Shown here in pieces: positions 19,752 through 29,192 of a stretch of DNA of 64,000 bases. Source of the stretch: Cedecea neteri (GTDB lineage Bacteria; Pseudomonadota; Gammaproteobacteria; Enterobacterales; Enterobacteriaceae); NCBI RefSeq assembly GCF_000757825.1, contig NZ_CP009451.1, positions 4,774,001-4,838,000 of the forward strand, written 5' to 3'. The notes beneath the pieces were generated by a model. The model searched no databases and was not told the DNA's origin. It was given only the letters and a program-made list of their open reading frames with translations. Numbering within the stretch: position 1 is the first letter of the stretch; every line of letters starts with the position of its first letter. Both the position numbers and the translations under genes were made by a program.

Positions 19752-20855
19752 TTAGGCAAAAATTGTCATCAGATAGGCGGCGAACAGCGCCAGATGCGCG
19801 GTGCCGTTAAGCACGTTGGTGCGGCCGGTCGAGAATGAAATCTGGCAAAGCACCAGCGCCGCCAGCATCACCACCATCTGCGGCATGCCCAGCGCAAAGA
19901 CCAGGTCGTTACCGGTGAACCAGGCAATCAGCGTCACCGCAGGTACCGTTAGCGAGATGGTGGCCAGCACCGAGCCGAAGAACAGGTTCATCGCGCGCTG
20001 TACCTGGTTGCTCAATACCGCTCTCAGCGCGCCGAGGCCTTCCGGAGACAGAATCAGCAGGGCGACCAGGAAGCCGGTGAACTGCGCCGGTGCGTTCACG
20101 GCGTCCAGCAGGTGCTCAAGCGGGTTAGCGTTCATCTTGGTGACCGCGATAACCGCAATCAGGTGAACGATAAGCCAGACCGTGTGCCATGCGGAGCTGT
20201 GCGCCGAAGGCTTGCCGTGATGCGGGTCATCGCCGTCGCCTTCGTCTTCATGCTCGTACACAAACAGGCTCTGGTGCGTTTTCGTTTGAATAAGCAGGAA
20301 CACGCCGTACATCGCAGCGGAAATCAATGCCACCAGCAGGGACTGGCCCAGTGAGAAGTTGCCGCCCGGCAGCGCCATTGGGAACACCAGCACGATCACC
20401 GCCAGCGGGAAGAGGGCAATCAGGTACTGCTTGATGCCAAACAGGTTCATGTACTGCGTGGCAAATTTACGGCCGCCCATCAGCAGGGAGAAGCCAACAA
20501 GGCCGCCGGTGACAATCATGATGATGGAATAGAGCGTGTCGCGCATCAGGGTTGGCGCGGCGTCGCCGGTGGCCATTAGCGCGGAAATCAGGCTGACTTC
20601 AAGAATCACGACCGACAGGCTCAGAATCAGTGAGCCGTACGGTTCACCCAGACGGTGCGCCAGCACGTCCGCGTGGCGTACAACGCTAAAGGCGCTGCTG
20701 AGTATGGCTACCAGAGCCAAAATATTGATGCCGACAACCGCCGGCAGGGACTGGCTTGACCCCCACATCGCCAGTACCGCCAGCGCGAGTACCGGGAAAA
20801 TGAGAGAACTCTCCTTGTGGCGGGTTTTTACCGCCTCATGTTGTGTTTTTGTCAT
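19752..20855 (-). CDS. chaA: Sodium/calcium-proton antiporter ChaA
   Basis: A 367-residue inner-membrane antiporter of the CaCA superfamily with about 11 helices. Two acidic repeat motifs ('LSVVILEVSLI' and 'LLILSPEGLGAL') lie in the two halves, and a cytoplasmic acidic/His loop ('EHEDEGDGDDPHHGK') joins them. It exports Na+, Ca2+ and K+ at alkaline pH in E. coli. In E. coli chaB and chaC follow in the cha region; here chaC is divergent and chaB was not found. Confidence 0.95.
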   Translation of the reverse strand: MTKTQHEAVKTRHKESSLIFPVLALAVLAMWGSSQSLPAVVGINILALVAILSSAFSVVRHADVLAHRLGEPYGSLILSLSVVILEVSLISALMATGDAAPTLMRDTLYSIIMIVTGGLVGFSLLMGGRKFATQYMNLFGIKQYLIALFPLAVIVLVFPMALPGGNFSLGQSLLVALISAAMYGVFLLIQTKTHQSLFVYEHEDEGDGDDPHHGKPSAHSSAWHTVWLIVHLIAVIAVTKMNANPLEHLLDAVNAPAQFTGFLVALLILSPEGLGALRAVLSNQVQRAMNLFFGSVLATISLTVPAVTLIAWFTGNDLVFALGMPQMVVMLAALVLCQISFSTGRTNVLNGTAHLALFAAYLMTIFA

Positions 20856-21426
20856 TCAACTTCTCCATCTCTGCAGGCGATAACCTGTTTTGATCATTAT
20901 AGTCAGGTTTTTGAACCCGTATAAGTTAGCAAAAAATCGTTACTTTTGCTTAAAATTTACTTATTTTTACGGCATTCTCGCGTAAAAAGTTCTAATGCAC
21001 TAAAATGGTGAGTATTCTGAATTTAACTCATATAAAACATGTTGATATAAATAATATAAAAGCAAATAAACCTGTGGAATGATGCCTTTTCATCTTCTTT
21101 GTTTGCGCCAAAACATCACCCCAGCGGGAAATTCACCTGTGAGTTAAAAGTGGTTGAACAGAGCAATCTCCTTTATCTGAGGATGCTGAACAAAATAACC
21201 CTCCATTATGTGCGTCTTATTTATATGATTCCCGGCACCACACGCCAGTCTTGCAAGGAAAAATGACAATTTATCTGTTTTGTGATCGTCATCAAGCTTG
21301 CCAGCGCGCGGCGAATTGCTTATGGTCTTGATATGTTGCTCTATTAGTAAGCAAAAGTTGTCAATAAAAGCCGGGAAGGCGCAGCTTGTGTAGTCGCACG
21401 GAAGCAAGCAGTGGCGGAGGTGTATC
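20856..21426. other. Intergenic region between chaA and chaC without a recognisable gene
   Basis: This 571-base stretch separates divergent chaA and chaC. It is AT-rich around 20930-21080. No frame resembling ChaB (about 76 residues in E. coli) was found on either strand, and no ldr/rdl-type toxin hairpin was recognised. The promoters of both flanking genes must be here. Confidence 0.6.
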
Positions 21427-22122
21427 GTGTTAACGCGTGATTTCTTAATGAAAGCGGATTGTAAGACGGCTTTTGGTGCCATTGAGGAATCGTTATTGTG
21501 GACCCCTGAGCAGCGCTCGGCTTCTCTTGCCGCGACGCTTGCTTGTCGCCCAGACCAAAGTCCGGTGTGGCTCTTTGGTTACGGTTCATTAATGTGGAAC
21601 CCGGCTTTTGAATTTGAAGAGTCAGCCCCCGGTATGCTGGTGGGCTGGCATCGTGCATTTTGCCTGAGATTGACGGCGGGGCGAGGGACGGCTTGCCGAC
21701 CGGGGCGTATGCTCGCGCTGAAAGAGGGTGGAAGAACCACCGGCCTTGCTTATCGGCTGCCGGAAGAGATTCTGGAAGATGAACTGACGCTTGTCTGGAA
21801 GCGAGAGATGATAACCGGGTGTTATTTGCCGACCTGGTGCAAGCTCGCACTGGATGACGGCCGCACGGTCAACGCGCTGGTGTTCATCATGGACCCGCGT
21901 CATCCGCTTTATGAGGCGGATACCAGGGCAGAAACCATCGCGCCGTTAATCGCTGCCGCGAGCGGCCCGCTGGGCACCAATGCACAGTATCTCTTTTCTC
22001 TCGAGCAGGAGATGAAAAAGCACGGTATGCAGGACGATCGTATGTCCGAGCTGGCAAACCAGGTTCGCGCCTGGCTTAGCGGGCATGAGGACGAAAGCGG
22101 GCTGCAGCCCGGTTTTGCATAG
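21427..22122 (+). CDS. chaC: Glutathione-specific gamma-glutamylcyclotransferase ChaC
   Basis: A 231-residue cytosolic enzyme that degrades glutathione to 5-oxoproline and Cys-Gly. The signature 'FGYGSLMWNP' is at about residues 50-59, and the catalytic glutamate region appears in 'PEEILEDELTLVWKREM'. It starts with GTG at 21427 after GGAGG. Length equals that of E. coli ChaC. Confidence 0.95.
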   Translation: MLTRDFLMKADCKTAFGAIEESLLWTPEQRSASLAATLACRPDQSPVWLFGYGSLMWNPAFEFEESAPGMLVGWHRAFCLRLTAGRGTACRPGRMLALKEGGRTTGLAYRLPEEILEDELTLVWKREMITGCYLPTWCKLALDDGRTVNALVFIMDPRHPLYEADTRAETIAPLIAAASGPLGTNAQYLFSLEQEMKKHGMQDDRMSELANQVRAWLSGHEDESGLQPGFA

Positions 22123-22130
22123 TCAGAAAA

Positions 22131-22150
22131 TGGCCACCGGAAGGTGGCCT
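22131..22150. terminator. Hairpin between convergent chaC and the DUF1883 gene
   Basis: GGCCACC-GGAA-GGTGGCC lies between the two converging stop codons. T tracts are weak on both sides (ATTTTC on the minus strand), so termination strength is uncertain. Confidence 0.6.
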
Positions 22151-22157
22151 TAGTGTT

Positions 22158-22403
22158 TTATGCTGGAACGTAGCTGATGGAATGCTCAAGCGACTGAGTA
22201 TGGCTGTCGATCAGCACTTTCCAGGTGCCGCTGTAGGGGACGGCAATATAGGCAGACTGGCGGTTTTGCAGGCTTAAAACGTCCGCCTCCGAGCCGCCGT
22301 GTTTGTCTGAGTCACACATCAAATGGATATGGCAGTTATTCGAACAGCGAACCACCACGGTATCGCCCCCAAAAAGTTTAAGACTGGCTTTTACAACTGG
22401 CAT
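22158..22403 (-). CDS. DUF1883-type small protein
   Basis: An 81-residue protein with a beta-rich pattern ('LFGGDTVVVRC', 'AYIAVPYSGTWKVLID') that fits the DUF1883 family. It has three cysteines, two of them in 'CSNNCHIHLMC', a possible metal site. GGAGTGAAAA precedes the ATG. Function is unknown. It converges with chaC and lies 3' of the chemoreceptor gene on the same strand with a 221-base gap, so it may have its own promoter. Confidence 0.75.
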   Translation of the reverse strand: MPVVKASLKLFGGDTVVVRCSNNCHIHLMCDSDKHGGSEADVLSLQNRQSAYIAVPYSGTWKVLIDSHTQSLEHSISYVPA

Positions 22404-22624
22404 TTTTCACTCCACTCCCGCATTAAACATGGCCTGAGGCCCCCAAAGGTGCTGCACCGGTAAGTGATATTGTTCACAAATCACCCGAAGCATCACACCA
22501 GAGCGGCGGGCAGCAAATGCTGACGCTGATCAAAAAATGCCGTAACGATTCAACAATAATGACATTGTGCCTGAAACCTTTCAGCTAGCGGGCGTTTCGT
22601 TGGCAAACGCCCGTCGGCTCATCA

Positions 22625-24415
22625 TTAAATCCGGAAATGCCCGGCGGTTTCCGCGAGTTCCCCAGCCTGACTTTGTAGCGCCCCGGCGGCGGCCGCAGAT
22701 TCCACAACCAGCTCGGCATTCTGCTGCACCATGCCGTCGAGGTGGGTCACGGCGTGGTTAATTTCCTGAATGCCTTTCATCTGTTCATCGGTGGAGACGG
22801 TTATCTCACGCATGATGACCAGCACGCTCCCGACGCTCTGCTCAATCTCGTCCATGGCTTCTCCGGCCTGACGAACGTATACCGAACCGTCGGCTACGCT
22901 GGCGGTAGTGGAGTCGATCAGGCTTTTAATTTCCTTCGCCGCCTGGGCACTGCGGCTGGCAAGATTGCGTACTTCTCCGGCAACGACGGCAAAACCGCGA
23001 CCCTGCTCGCCGGCCCGGGCGGCCTCAACCGCGGCATTCAGCGCCAGGATGTTGGTCTGGAAGGCGATGCTGTCAATGACGCTGGTGATGTCGCCAATCT
23101 TGCCGGAGGCAAGCTCAATGGCCTGCATTGTGGTAATGACTTTTGATACGACTTCGCCCCCGCGTTCGGCCGCTTCGCTGGCGCTGTGGGCCTGGGTGTT
23201 CGCCTGGGCGGCCGAAGCCGTAGAGTTTGCGACGGACGCGGTAATTTGCTCTACCGCGCTGGCGGTTTCCCGCAGGCTTGAGGCGGCCTGTTCGGTACGG
23301 GTGGAGAGATCCTGGTTACCCGCGGCTATTTCGTTTGCCGCCACCTTAACCGACGCGCTGGAATCTCTGATCTGCTTCATCACCACGCCCAGCTTGTCGC
23401 TGAACGCGTTGAAGGCGTGGGCGATTTCCGTGACCTCATCGTGGCCGGTTTCAGGTAAGCGCTGCGACAGATCGTTCGTGCCGTTGCTGATGGCTCGCAT
23501 CCCATCCCGAATCGTGCCGAGGCGGCTCATCACTTTACCAATCAGAAGATGCACTACCGCGCCAGATATCAGCACCAGCACCAACAGGGCGAGGGCCGAA
23601 GCCTTCAGCAGCGAACGCATGCCGGAGGTGGCATCGCCTTCATCCAGAGCGACGACGACATACCAATGTGTGCCGGCAATAGGCGTTGCCATCAGCTGCT
23701 TGGTTTGTTCGCCAATCGTGCCGGTGGCGCGATGGCTGACGCCAAGCAACTGAGTTAAATCAGCCTGTTTAACCGCCTCAGAAAAGGGCTTCAGCGTCAA
23801 CGCGGGATCCTGACCGGCAATCAGCGTGCCGTCGCTATTGATCAACAATCCGCTACTGTTTGGGGTTGGATGAATACTGCGGACGTTAGCGATCACGCTG
23901 TCCATGGCGACATCACCGGCGACCACGGCTTTCAGGCTACCATCCTGTTTAATGGGCACGGCGAAGGTCACGACGAGCTTCCCGGTCCCGGCGTCCACGT
24001 ACGGGGCGGTAACGACCGGAGCATCATCTTTTACGACCTGTTGATACCACGGGCGAACCGTAGGGTCGAAATCGGCCGGAACGCCGGTAGGGTCTGAGAA
24101 TTTTGCGGTTTTATTGGCATAGCCAACGTAGATGTTGGTGAAGCCTCCGGCTTTTGCCATTTGGCTGAAGACGGGGATCGGGTCTTCGCTCAGCGCGGCG
24201 CTTTCCAGGGCGCTAATCATAGACATTTTTCCGCTGACCCAGTCGCTGATGGCAACGGAATGGCTAAGGCTGGTGCTGGTTAAGGTGTCGCTGATGGACT
24301 GCTGGTTATCGCGGTTGGTGACGGCGTAGTTAATAAAAGTGTTAAGACATAAGGCGGAGACCAGGCAAACTGCCGTGACTAAAAGAATGCGTGTACGAAG
24401 AGATCTAACCATCAT
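22625..24415 (-). CDS. Methyl-accepting chemotaxis protein with dCache domain
   Basis: A 596-residue transmembrane chemoreceptor. Helix 1 is near residues 8-28. A periplasmic dCache-type sensor follows with 'FDPTVRPWYQQVVKD' and, further on, 'VDAGTGKLVVTFAVP', the Arg-x-Trp-Tyr plus Asp pattern associated with amine or amino-acid binding in this fold. Helix 2 is near 288-310, then HAMP, then the signalling hairpin with 'NILALNAAVEAARAGEQGRG'. It ends '...HFRI' without the NWETF tail used by CheR/CheB in E. coli Tar and Tsr. AGGA lies five bases before ATG 24415; ATG 24412 is possible. The gene is not in this place in E. coli. Confidence 0.9.
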   Translation of the reverse strand: MMVRSLRTRILLVTAVCLVSALCLNTFINYAVTNRDNQQSISDTLTSTSLSHSVAISDWVSGKMSMISALESAALSEDPIPVFSQMAKAGGFTNIYVGYANKTAKFSDPTGVPADFDPTVRPWYQQVVKDDAPVVTAPYVDAGTGKLVVTFAVPIKQDGSLKAVVAGDVAMDSVIANVRSIHPTPNSSGLLINSDGTLIAGQDPALTLKPFSEAVKQADLTQLLGVSHRATGTIGEQTKQLMATPIAGTHWYVVVALDEGDATSGMRSLLKASALALLVLVLISGAVVHLLIGKVMSRLGTIRDGMRAISNGTNDLSQRLPETGHDEVTEIAHAFNAFSDKLGVVMKQIRDSSASVKVAANEIAAGNQDLSTRTEQAASSLRETASAVEQITASVANSTASAAQANTQAHSASEAAERGGEVVSKVITTMQAIELASGKIGDITSVIDSIAFQTNILALNAAVEAARAGEQGRGFAVVAGEVRNLASRSAQAAKEIKSLIDSTTASVADGSVYVRQAGEAMDEIEQSVGSVLVIMREITVSTDEQMKGIQEINHAVTHLDGMVQQNAELVVESAAAAGALQSQAGELAETAGHFRI

Positions 24416-24519
24416 TATTATCCTGCTGTGTTGTCCTAAGTAAAATATCGGCAACGTCTGCAGGTAACTTGATGGCGCGGGAGGGGATATAAGCAAATAA
24501 TATTCCCGCGCCGAAATAA

Positions 24520-24873
24520 TTAGAAGGTGAGGGTCTTATCCGAGGCTAAAGTCCATTCGGCGAGTTCAACCAGCGTGCCGATGGCGACGCCCTCGATGAG
24601 CGGCAGTTCGGTGATGCCGCGTCCGTCGGTGCAGGTTTTACAGAGCTTAACGGGCACGCCCTGCGCGGTGAGGATCTCGAGCATCTGCTGGATGTTGTAG
24701 CCTTCGGCGGGCTTCTGACCACGCAGGCCGGCGGTCACCGCGTCGGACATCAGGAATAGCTTCACTTCCGGCTGTGGTTCCTGGTCGCGCAGGGCAATGG
24801 CCAGCCGCAAACTGTTGAAAAGCGATTCGCTGCCGTAGGCCGCGCTGTTGGCGATAATGACTATCTTCTGCAC
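24520..24873 (-). CDS. ychN: DsrE/YchN-family sulfur-carrier-like protein
   Basis: A 117-residue protein of the DsrE/F fold, hexameric in the E. coli crystal structure. It has the conserved 'SESLFNSLRLAIALR' helix and Cys79 within 'PVKLCKTCTDGRG', a candidate persulfide-bearing residue. Function in the cell is unknown; sulfur transfer is inferred from relatives (DsrE, TusD). It is divergent from ychP. Confidence 0.93.
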   Translation of the reverse strand: MQKIVIIANSAAYGSESLFNSLRLAIALRDQEPQPEVKLFLMSDAVTAGLRGQKPAEGYNIQQMLEILTAQGVPVKLCKTCTDGRGITELPLIEGVAIGTLVELAEWTLASDKTLTF

Positions 24874-25035
24874 TTGCTTCTCCTGGGTAATGACGATGAG
24901 CGAGGCGTCCAGTGTATCTCCCTGCGCCCTGAGTGGGTATGATTTATGCCCAGAAAAGCCGGATTACTCCTGGAGTCGCGTTCAGGCTATGTATGGGCCG
25001 GGTAAAGAGCAAAACCATTATGTTATAATTTACAA

Positions 25036-26436
25036 ATGCGTAGATTTGCCGTTCCGCTTTTGACTTTGTGCTGCCTGCTCCCTCGTCCGGGAGGGGCAAT
25101 GAGTACCTCAAATAACTTTGTTCAGGCTGCCCAAAACCCTTTCTCTTCCCCTTCAAATGACCTGCCGAACATGGGCCTTGCGCCAGAAACCGATGCCGCC
25201 GCGCGTAGAATTGCCGCGATGGCTAAGAAGTTTGGTGAAGACAGTATGGTGGATAACGGACTGGATGCCGGCGAGCAGGCGCAGCTTTTCGCTTTTACCA
25301 GCCTGCGGGATTTGTTAACCGACAAAGTCACCGACGAAGCCCAGGCTTTGCTTTCGCCCTGGGGGAAGGCCAGCTTCAATTTGCAGGTCGATCAGCATGG
25401 GAGCTGGAAGGGCAGCAGCGGCTCACTTTTCACGCCCTGGCAGGATAACAATCGCTACCTGACCTGGAGCCAGCTCGGGTTTAGCCAGCAGGAGAAGGGC
25501 GCGACAGGTAACCTGGGCGTAGGGCAGCGCTGGGTAGCCGGACGCTGGCTATTAGGGTACAACACCTTCTACGACAACCAGCTCACTACCCAACTGCAGC
25601 GCGCGGGTTTTGGGGCCGAAGCCTGGGGCGAATACCTGCGGCTTTCGGCCAATTATTATCAACCGCTGAGCGGCTGGCGCGGGCAAACTGAAACGCTCGA
25701 GCAGCGCCTGGCCCGGGGCTATGACGTCACGGCGCAGGCCTGGCTACCGTTTTACCGGCATATCAATACCAGCCTGAGCTTCGAACAGTATTTTGGTGAC
25801 AACGTCACGCTTTTCGACAGCGATACCGGCTACCGAAATCCGCTGGCGGTGACGATGGGCATTAACTACACGCCGGTGCCGCTGATTACGTTAACGGCCC
25901 AGCATAAACAGGGGGAAAGCGGCACCGCGCAGGAGAATCTGGGGCTTAAGCTTAACTACCGCTTCGGTGTCCCGCTGCAAAAACAGCTCTCGGCAGATGA
26001 GGTGGCAACCACCAGCTCGCTGCGCGGCAGCCGCTACGATAACGTTGAGCGTGAGTCCGTGCCGGTGATGCAGTTCCGCCAGCGCAAAACGCTGTCCGTG
26101 TTCCTGGCCACGCCGCCGTGGCAGCCGCAGCCGGGAGAGACGGTATTGCTTAAGCTGCAGGTTAAAGCGACCTATGGAATCAGAAGCCTTTCATGGCAGG
26201 GCGATACGAAGGCGCTGAGCCTGACGCCGCCGGCTCAGGCGCGAAGCGCAGACGGCTGGAGCATTATTTTGCCAGCCTGGCAGGAAGGGGCCGCCAACGA
26301 ATATCACCTTGCGGTCACCCTTGAGGACGAAAAGGGGCTGCGGGTAACCTCGAACGAGATCGTCCTCAAAACTGCCGCACCGCTGCTGATCAACCCGGAA
26401 AGCGACAAACGTTATTCTTTGCTGCCGGGCGATTAG
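25036..26436 (+). CDS. ychP: YchP, intimin/invasin-family outer-membrane protein
   Basis: A 466-residue protein with an N-terminal signal peptide (about 21 residues) and a beta-barrel of the intimin/invasin type. The barrel carries the family phrases 'NLGVGQRWVAGRWLLGYNTFYDN' (split over two strands), 'YLRLSANYYQPLSGW' and 'ARGYDVTAQAWLPFY'. Only one short Ig-like region follows (about 340-450), so there is no long passenger arm. This matches E. coli YchP, whose role is poorly defined. It converges with narL, six bases from its stop codon. Confidence 0.93.
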   Translation: MRRFAVPLLTLCCLLPRPGGAMSTSNNFVQAAQNPFSSPSNDLPNMGLAPETDAAARRIAAMAKKFGEDSMVDNGLDAGEQAQLFAFTSLRDLLTDKVTDEAQALLSPWGKASFNLQVDQHGSWKGSSGSLFTPWQDNNRYLTWSQLGFSQQEKGATGNLGVGQRWVAGRWLLGYNTFYDNQLTTQLQRAGFGAEAWGEYLRLSANYYQPLSGWRGQTETLEQRLARGYDVTAQAWLPFYRHINTSLSFEQYFGDNVTLFDSDTGYRNPLAVTMGINYTPVPLITLTAQHKQGESGTAQENLGLKLNYRFGVPLQKQLSADEVATTSSLRGSRYDNVERESVPVMQFRQRKTLSVFLATPPWQPQPGETVLLKLQVKATYGIRSLSWQGDTKALSLTPPAQARSADGWSIILPAWQEGAANEYHLAVTLEDEKGLRVTSNEIVLKTAAPLLINPESDKRYSLLPGD

Positions 26437-26442
26437 GCCAGT

Positions 26443-27093
26443 TTAGAAAATGCGTTCCTGATGAACCCAAACTGCGGCTTCAACCCGGGATTTGAGCTTC
26501 ATCTTCTTCAGCAAGTGTTTGACGTGCACCTTCACCGTGCTTTCGGTGATGTCCAGACGTCGGGCAATCATCTTGTTAGGCAACCCCTGGGCAATCAGCT
26601 TCAGAATGTCGCGCTCGCGCGGCGTAAGCTGATTCACGTCGCGGTCGGACGTTGAGCGGTTGGCCCGCAGGCTCGCTGCCAGGACGGGCGTTAGCGCTTC
26701 GCTGAGCACCATTTCTCCCGCCGCCGCCTGCTGCAAGGCCTTGAGCAGGTCTTCCGGCTCCATATCTTTCAGCAAATAGCCGTCCGCGCCGCGCTTAAGG
26801 GCGGTCACTACATCTTCTTCATGGTTAGAAACGCTGAACACCACAATCCGCCCTGAAAGCGCTTTTTCGCGCAGGCAGTCGAGCGTCTCAAGCCCGTTCA
26901 TGCCCGGCATATTGAGATCGAGCAGGATCAGATCCGGGTCGAGAGATTCGGCAAGCTGCACGCCCTGCTCGCCGCTGCCGGCTTCACCGACCACGGCCAG
27001 CTCTGGCGCCATGCTTATCAGCTGCTTAACGCCGGTACGCATCATGGGATGATCGTCTATCAGCAAAATGGTTGCTGCTTCCTGATGGCTCAT
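26443..27093 (-). CDS. narL: Nitrate/nitrite response regulator NarL
   Basis: A 216-residue response regulator. The receiver has acidic pocket residues in 'LIDDHPMM' and the phosphorylated Asp in '[13 protein letters not shown]' (near residue 59), followed by a GerE/LuxR DNA-binding domain ('[23 protein letters not shown]'). Phospho-NarL activates narK and narGHJI and represses fermentative genes such as adhE; all three targets are in this window. Its ATG overlaps the narX stop by four bases. Confidence 0.97.
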   Translation of the reverse strand: MSHQEAATILLIDDHPMMRTGVKQLISMAPELAVVGEAGSGEQGVQLAESLDPDLILLDLNMPGMNGLETLDCLREKALSGRIVVFSVSNHEEDVVTALKRGADGYLLKDMEPEDLLKALQQAAAGEMVLSEALTPVLAASLRANRSTSDRDVNQLTPRERDILKLIAQGLPNKMIARRLDITESTVKVHVKHLLKKMKLKSRVEAAVWVHQERIF

Positions 27094-28883
27094 TCTTCGC
27101 TCCTTGTTACGGAAGAAAGCGGTGCTTCGGGGATAAAATTGACGACCACTTCGGTGCCACCGCAGGCGCGGGGGCGAACCTGGCAGTCACCCTGCAAGGT
27201 TTGTGCGCGGTCGCGCATGATAATAAGGCCGTAATGATTACTGCGCTCGCCGCTGCCGGAGATCCCCCGGCCGTTGTCCCACACTACCAGACGAACCTGA
27301 TTCCCCTGGCGGGTGACGTTGATGCCGCAGGCGCTGGCGTCGGCGTGCTTTAAGCTGTTGTTCAACGCCTCGCGGGCAATCTGCACTAAATGGATCGCCT
27401 GATGGGAAGGGACGAGGCGCGGCGGGAGCTGGTAATCCAGCGTGACCGGGAAGCCAAGCTTGTCGCTGAACTCCTGGCAACTGGCTTCCAGCGCAGGCCG
27501 CAGGCCGGGCTCGGTCAGCTGCAGGCGGAACGTCGTCAGCAGCTCTCGCAGCTGCCGCCAGGAGGTATTCAGCTCGCCGCGAATTTGTTCCAGCAGCGTG
27601 CGGCTCTCTTCCGGCAGCGCTTCGCCCTGCATTTGCAGGCAGCTGACCTGCATTTTCATACAGGAGAGTGACTGGGCGATGGAGTCGTGCAGTTCCCTGG
27701 CGATGGCGGAGCGCTCCTCCATCAGCACCAGCTGCTGCTGGTGCTCGTACTGGCGCTCCATGGCGAGCGTGGAGGTCAGCTGTTCCATCAGGGTGGCGAT
27801 AAGCTGCTGCTGGTCTTCGGTCAGTATCTTGCCAAAAGGCAGCTGGGCCAGCACCAGGCCGTAATGAATATGGTTGTCCGTGAGCCGCCATTTCAGCGTT
27901 GTGGTTTCCTGCGGCAGCGCCGCACCGGCATCCGGGCAAAGCTGGCAGCCCTGGGCATCGCAGTGCGCATCCGGCTGGAAGGTATATTCCTGGTAATTCT
28001 CTTCATCTTCGTACTCATAAACCCGCAGCACGATGCCCAGCAGCGGCGTTAATACCTGTAGCTCGCTCAGCACGGGGGAGATTCGCTGGCACAGCGGGGC
28101 CTGAGCGTGGAGGCGGCGATTCGCCTCGTAGAGGAAAGAGAGCATCTGATTTTTTTGCTCAAGACCGGCGGTTTTCTCTCTGACCCGGCGTTCGAGCACG
28201 GCGTAGCTCTGGGCCAGCTCGCTGGACATGCTGTTCAGCGCGATCCCTAGCGTGGCCATTTCGTCGCGGCCACGAACGTTCACGCGCCGGGTGAAGTCCC
28301 GCTGGCCAATGGCCGTGGCCATCGCCAGCAGCTGACGCCACGGACGGAGTAACCTTTTGCGTAACCAAATCAGGGTAAAGACGATCAATAACCCGAGTAA
28401 TACCGCCATACCCTGCTGCAGCAAAATAACGTGATGCAGGCGCATCTCCGTTGTGCGGTCAAAGGAGCTGACGAGTTCATCAATGCTGGCCACAAAATGG
28501 GCGACGGCGGGTTTTACCTGCTGCGGAGTTTGGGCGGCAATCAGCGCTGGCTCCAGCGTACTTCGCCAGTACTCCTGCAGCTGCCGGAGCCGTGCCTGCT
28601 GCCCGTCGCGCTCGGCGGCAAGGTGCAGATCGTTGCTCCACGTGGTTTCCTCCATTTCGCGAAGCAGCACCTTATCCTGCTCCGTCAGCGGAATTGCCGC
28701 CAGCAGGCGATAGCTCTGCATGCGCATCGAGCCCGTTTTATTGATCGCGTGGGCATTGCCCGAAATCCCCTGAGCCAGCCAGCCGGCAGCCGCCATTCCC
28801 GCCACGCTGATAATCGCCAGCAGCACGACGACCAGCGCCAGCTGATTGACCAGCGAAAGGGGAGAAAGCAGGCGTTTTAGCAT
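27090..28883 (-). CDS. narX: Nitrate/nitrite sensor kinase NarX
   Basis: A 597-residue sensor kinase. Two membrane helices bracket a periplasmic four-helix sensor whose first helix has the nitrate-binding P-box ('[15 protein letters not shown]', with the key arginine). HAMP, a Cys-containing central module ('CDAQGCQLC') and a HisKA_3 domain follow, with the phosphorylated His in '[12 protein letters not shown]' and the ATPase motif near '[11 protein letters not shown]'. It is upstream of narL with a four-base overlap and is divergent from narK. Confidence 0.97.
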   Translation of the reverse strand: MLKRLLSPLSLVNQLALVVVLLAIISVAGMAAAGWLAQGISGNAHAINKTGSMRMQSYRLLAAIPLTEQDKVLLREMEETTWSNDLHLAAERDGQQARLRQLQEYWRSTLEPALIAAQTPQQVKPAVAHFVASIDELVSSFDRTTEMRLHHVILLQQGMAVLLGLLIVFTLIWLRKRLLRPWRQLLAMATAIGQRDFTRRVNVRGRDEMATLGIALNSMSSELAQSYAVLERRVREKTAGLEQKNQMLSFLYEANRRLHAQAPLCQRISPVLSELQVLTPLLGIVLRVYEYEDEENYQEYTFQPDAHCDAQGCQLCPDAGAALPQETTTLKWRLTDNHIHYGLVLAQLPFGKILTEDQQQLIATLMEQLTSTLAMERQYEHQQQLVLMEERSAIARELHDSIAQSLSCMKMQVSCLQMQGEALPEESRTLLEQIRGELNTSWRQLRELLTTFRLQLTEPGLRPALEASCQEFSDKLGFPVTLDYQLPPRLVPSHQAIHLVQIAREALNNSLKHADASACGINVTRQGNQVRLVVWDNGRGISGSGERSNHYGLIIMRDRAQTLQGDCQVRPRACGGTEVVVNFIPEAPLSSVTRSEE

Positions 28884-28949
28884 TGGCGAACGGGCTCCTG
28901 GAGCGGTAAAGGTGACGAGTGGCGTTATTTTCAGTCAACACCTGGAGTA

Positions 28950-28976
28950 TACCCATACCCACTAAGGATTACCCCT
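28950..28976. promoter_or_regulatory. Cluster of NarL heptamers upstream of narK
   Basis: TACCCAT (28950), TACCCAC (28956) and TACCCCT (28970) match the NarL heptamer TACYYMT with at most one change. They lie in the narX-narK divergent region, upstream of the FNR site, as in E. coli narK. Confidence 0.7.
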
Positions 28977-29119
28977 AAATTGCCAAAGGGGGCAGAGGGT
29001 TGGATTAACCCCGCCGCTGGCTCACTCAGGGATGTGATTAATCACGGTATTTTTACGCCAGAAGATTACTCACAAAGAATGAGGGGGCATTTTTGCGCGC
29101 CGGAGAGATAGATTATCCC

Positions 29120-29133
29120 TTGATTTACATCAA
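29120..29133 (+). promoter_or_regulatory. FNR site upstream of narK
   Basis: TTGATTTACATCAA matches the FNR consensus TTGATNNNNATCAA at every specified base. It lies 60 bases before the narK start codon, consistent with oxygen-controlled activation. Confidence 0.92.
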
Positions 29134-29192
29134 CTAATCTCCACGCAGGAACCCTAAGGTTGCGGCATTTACTCACACGAAATGAGGTGTTT

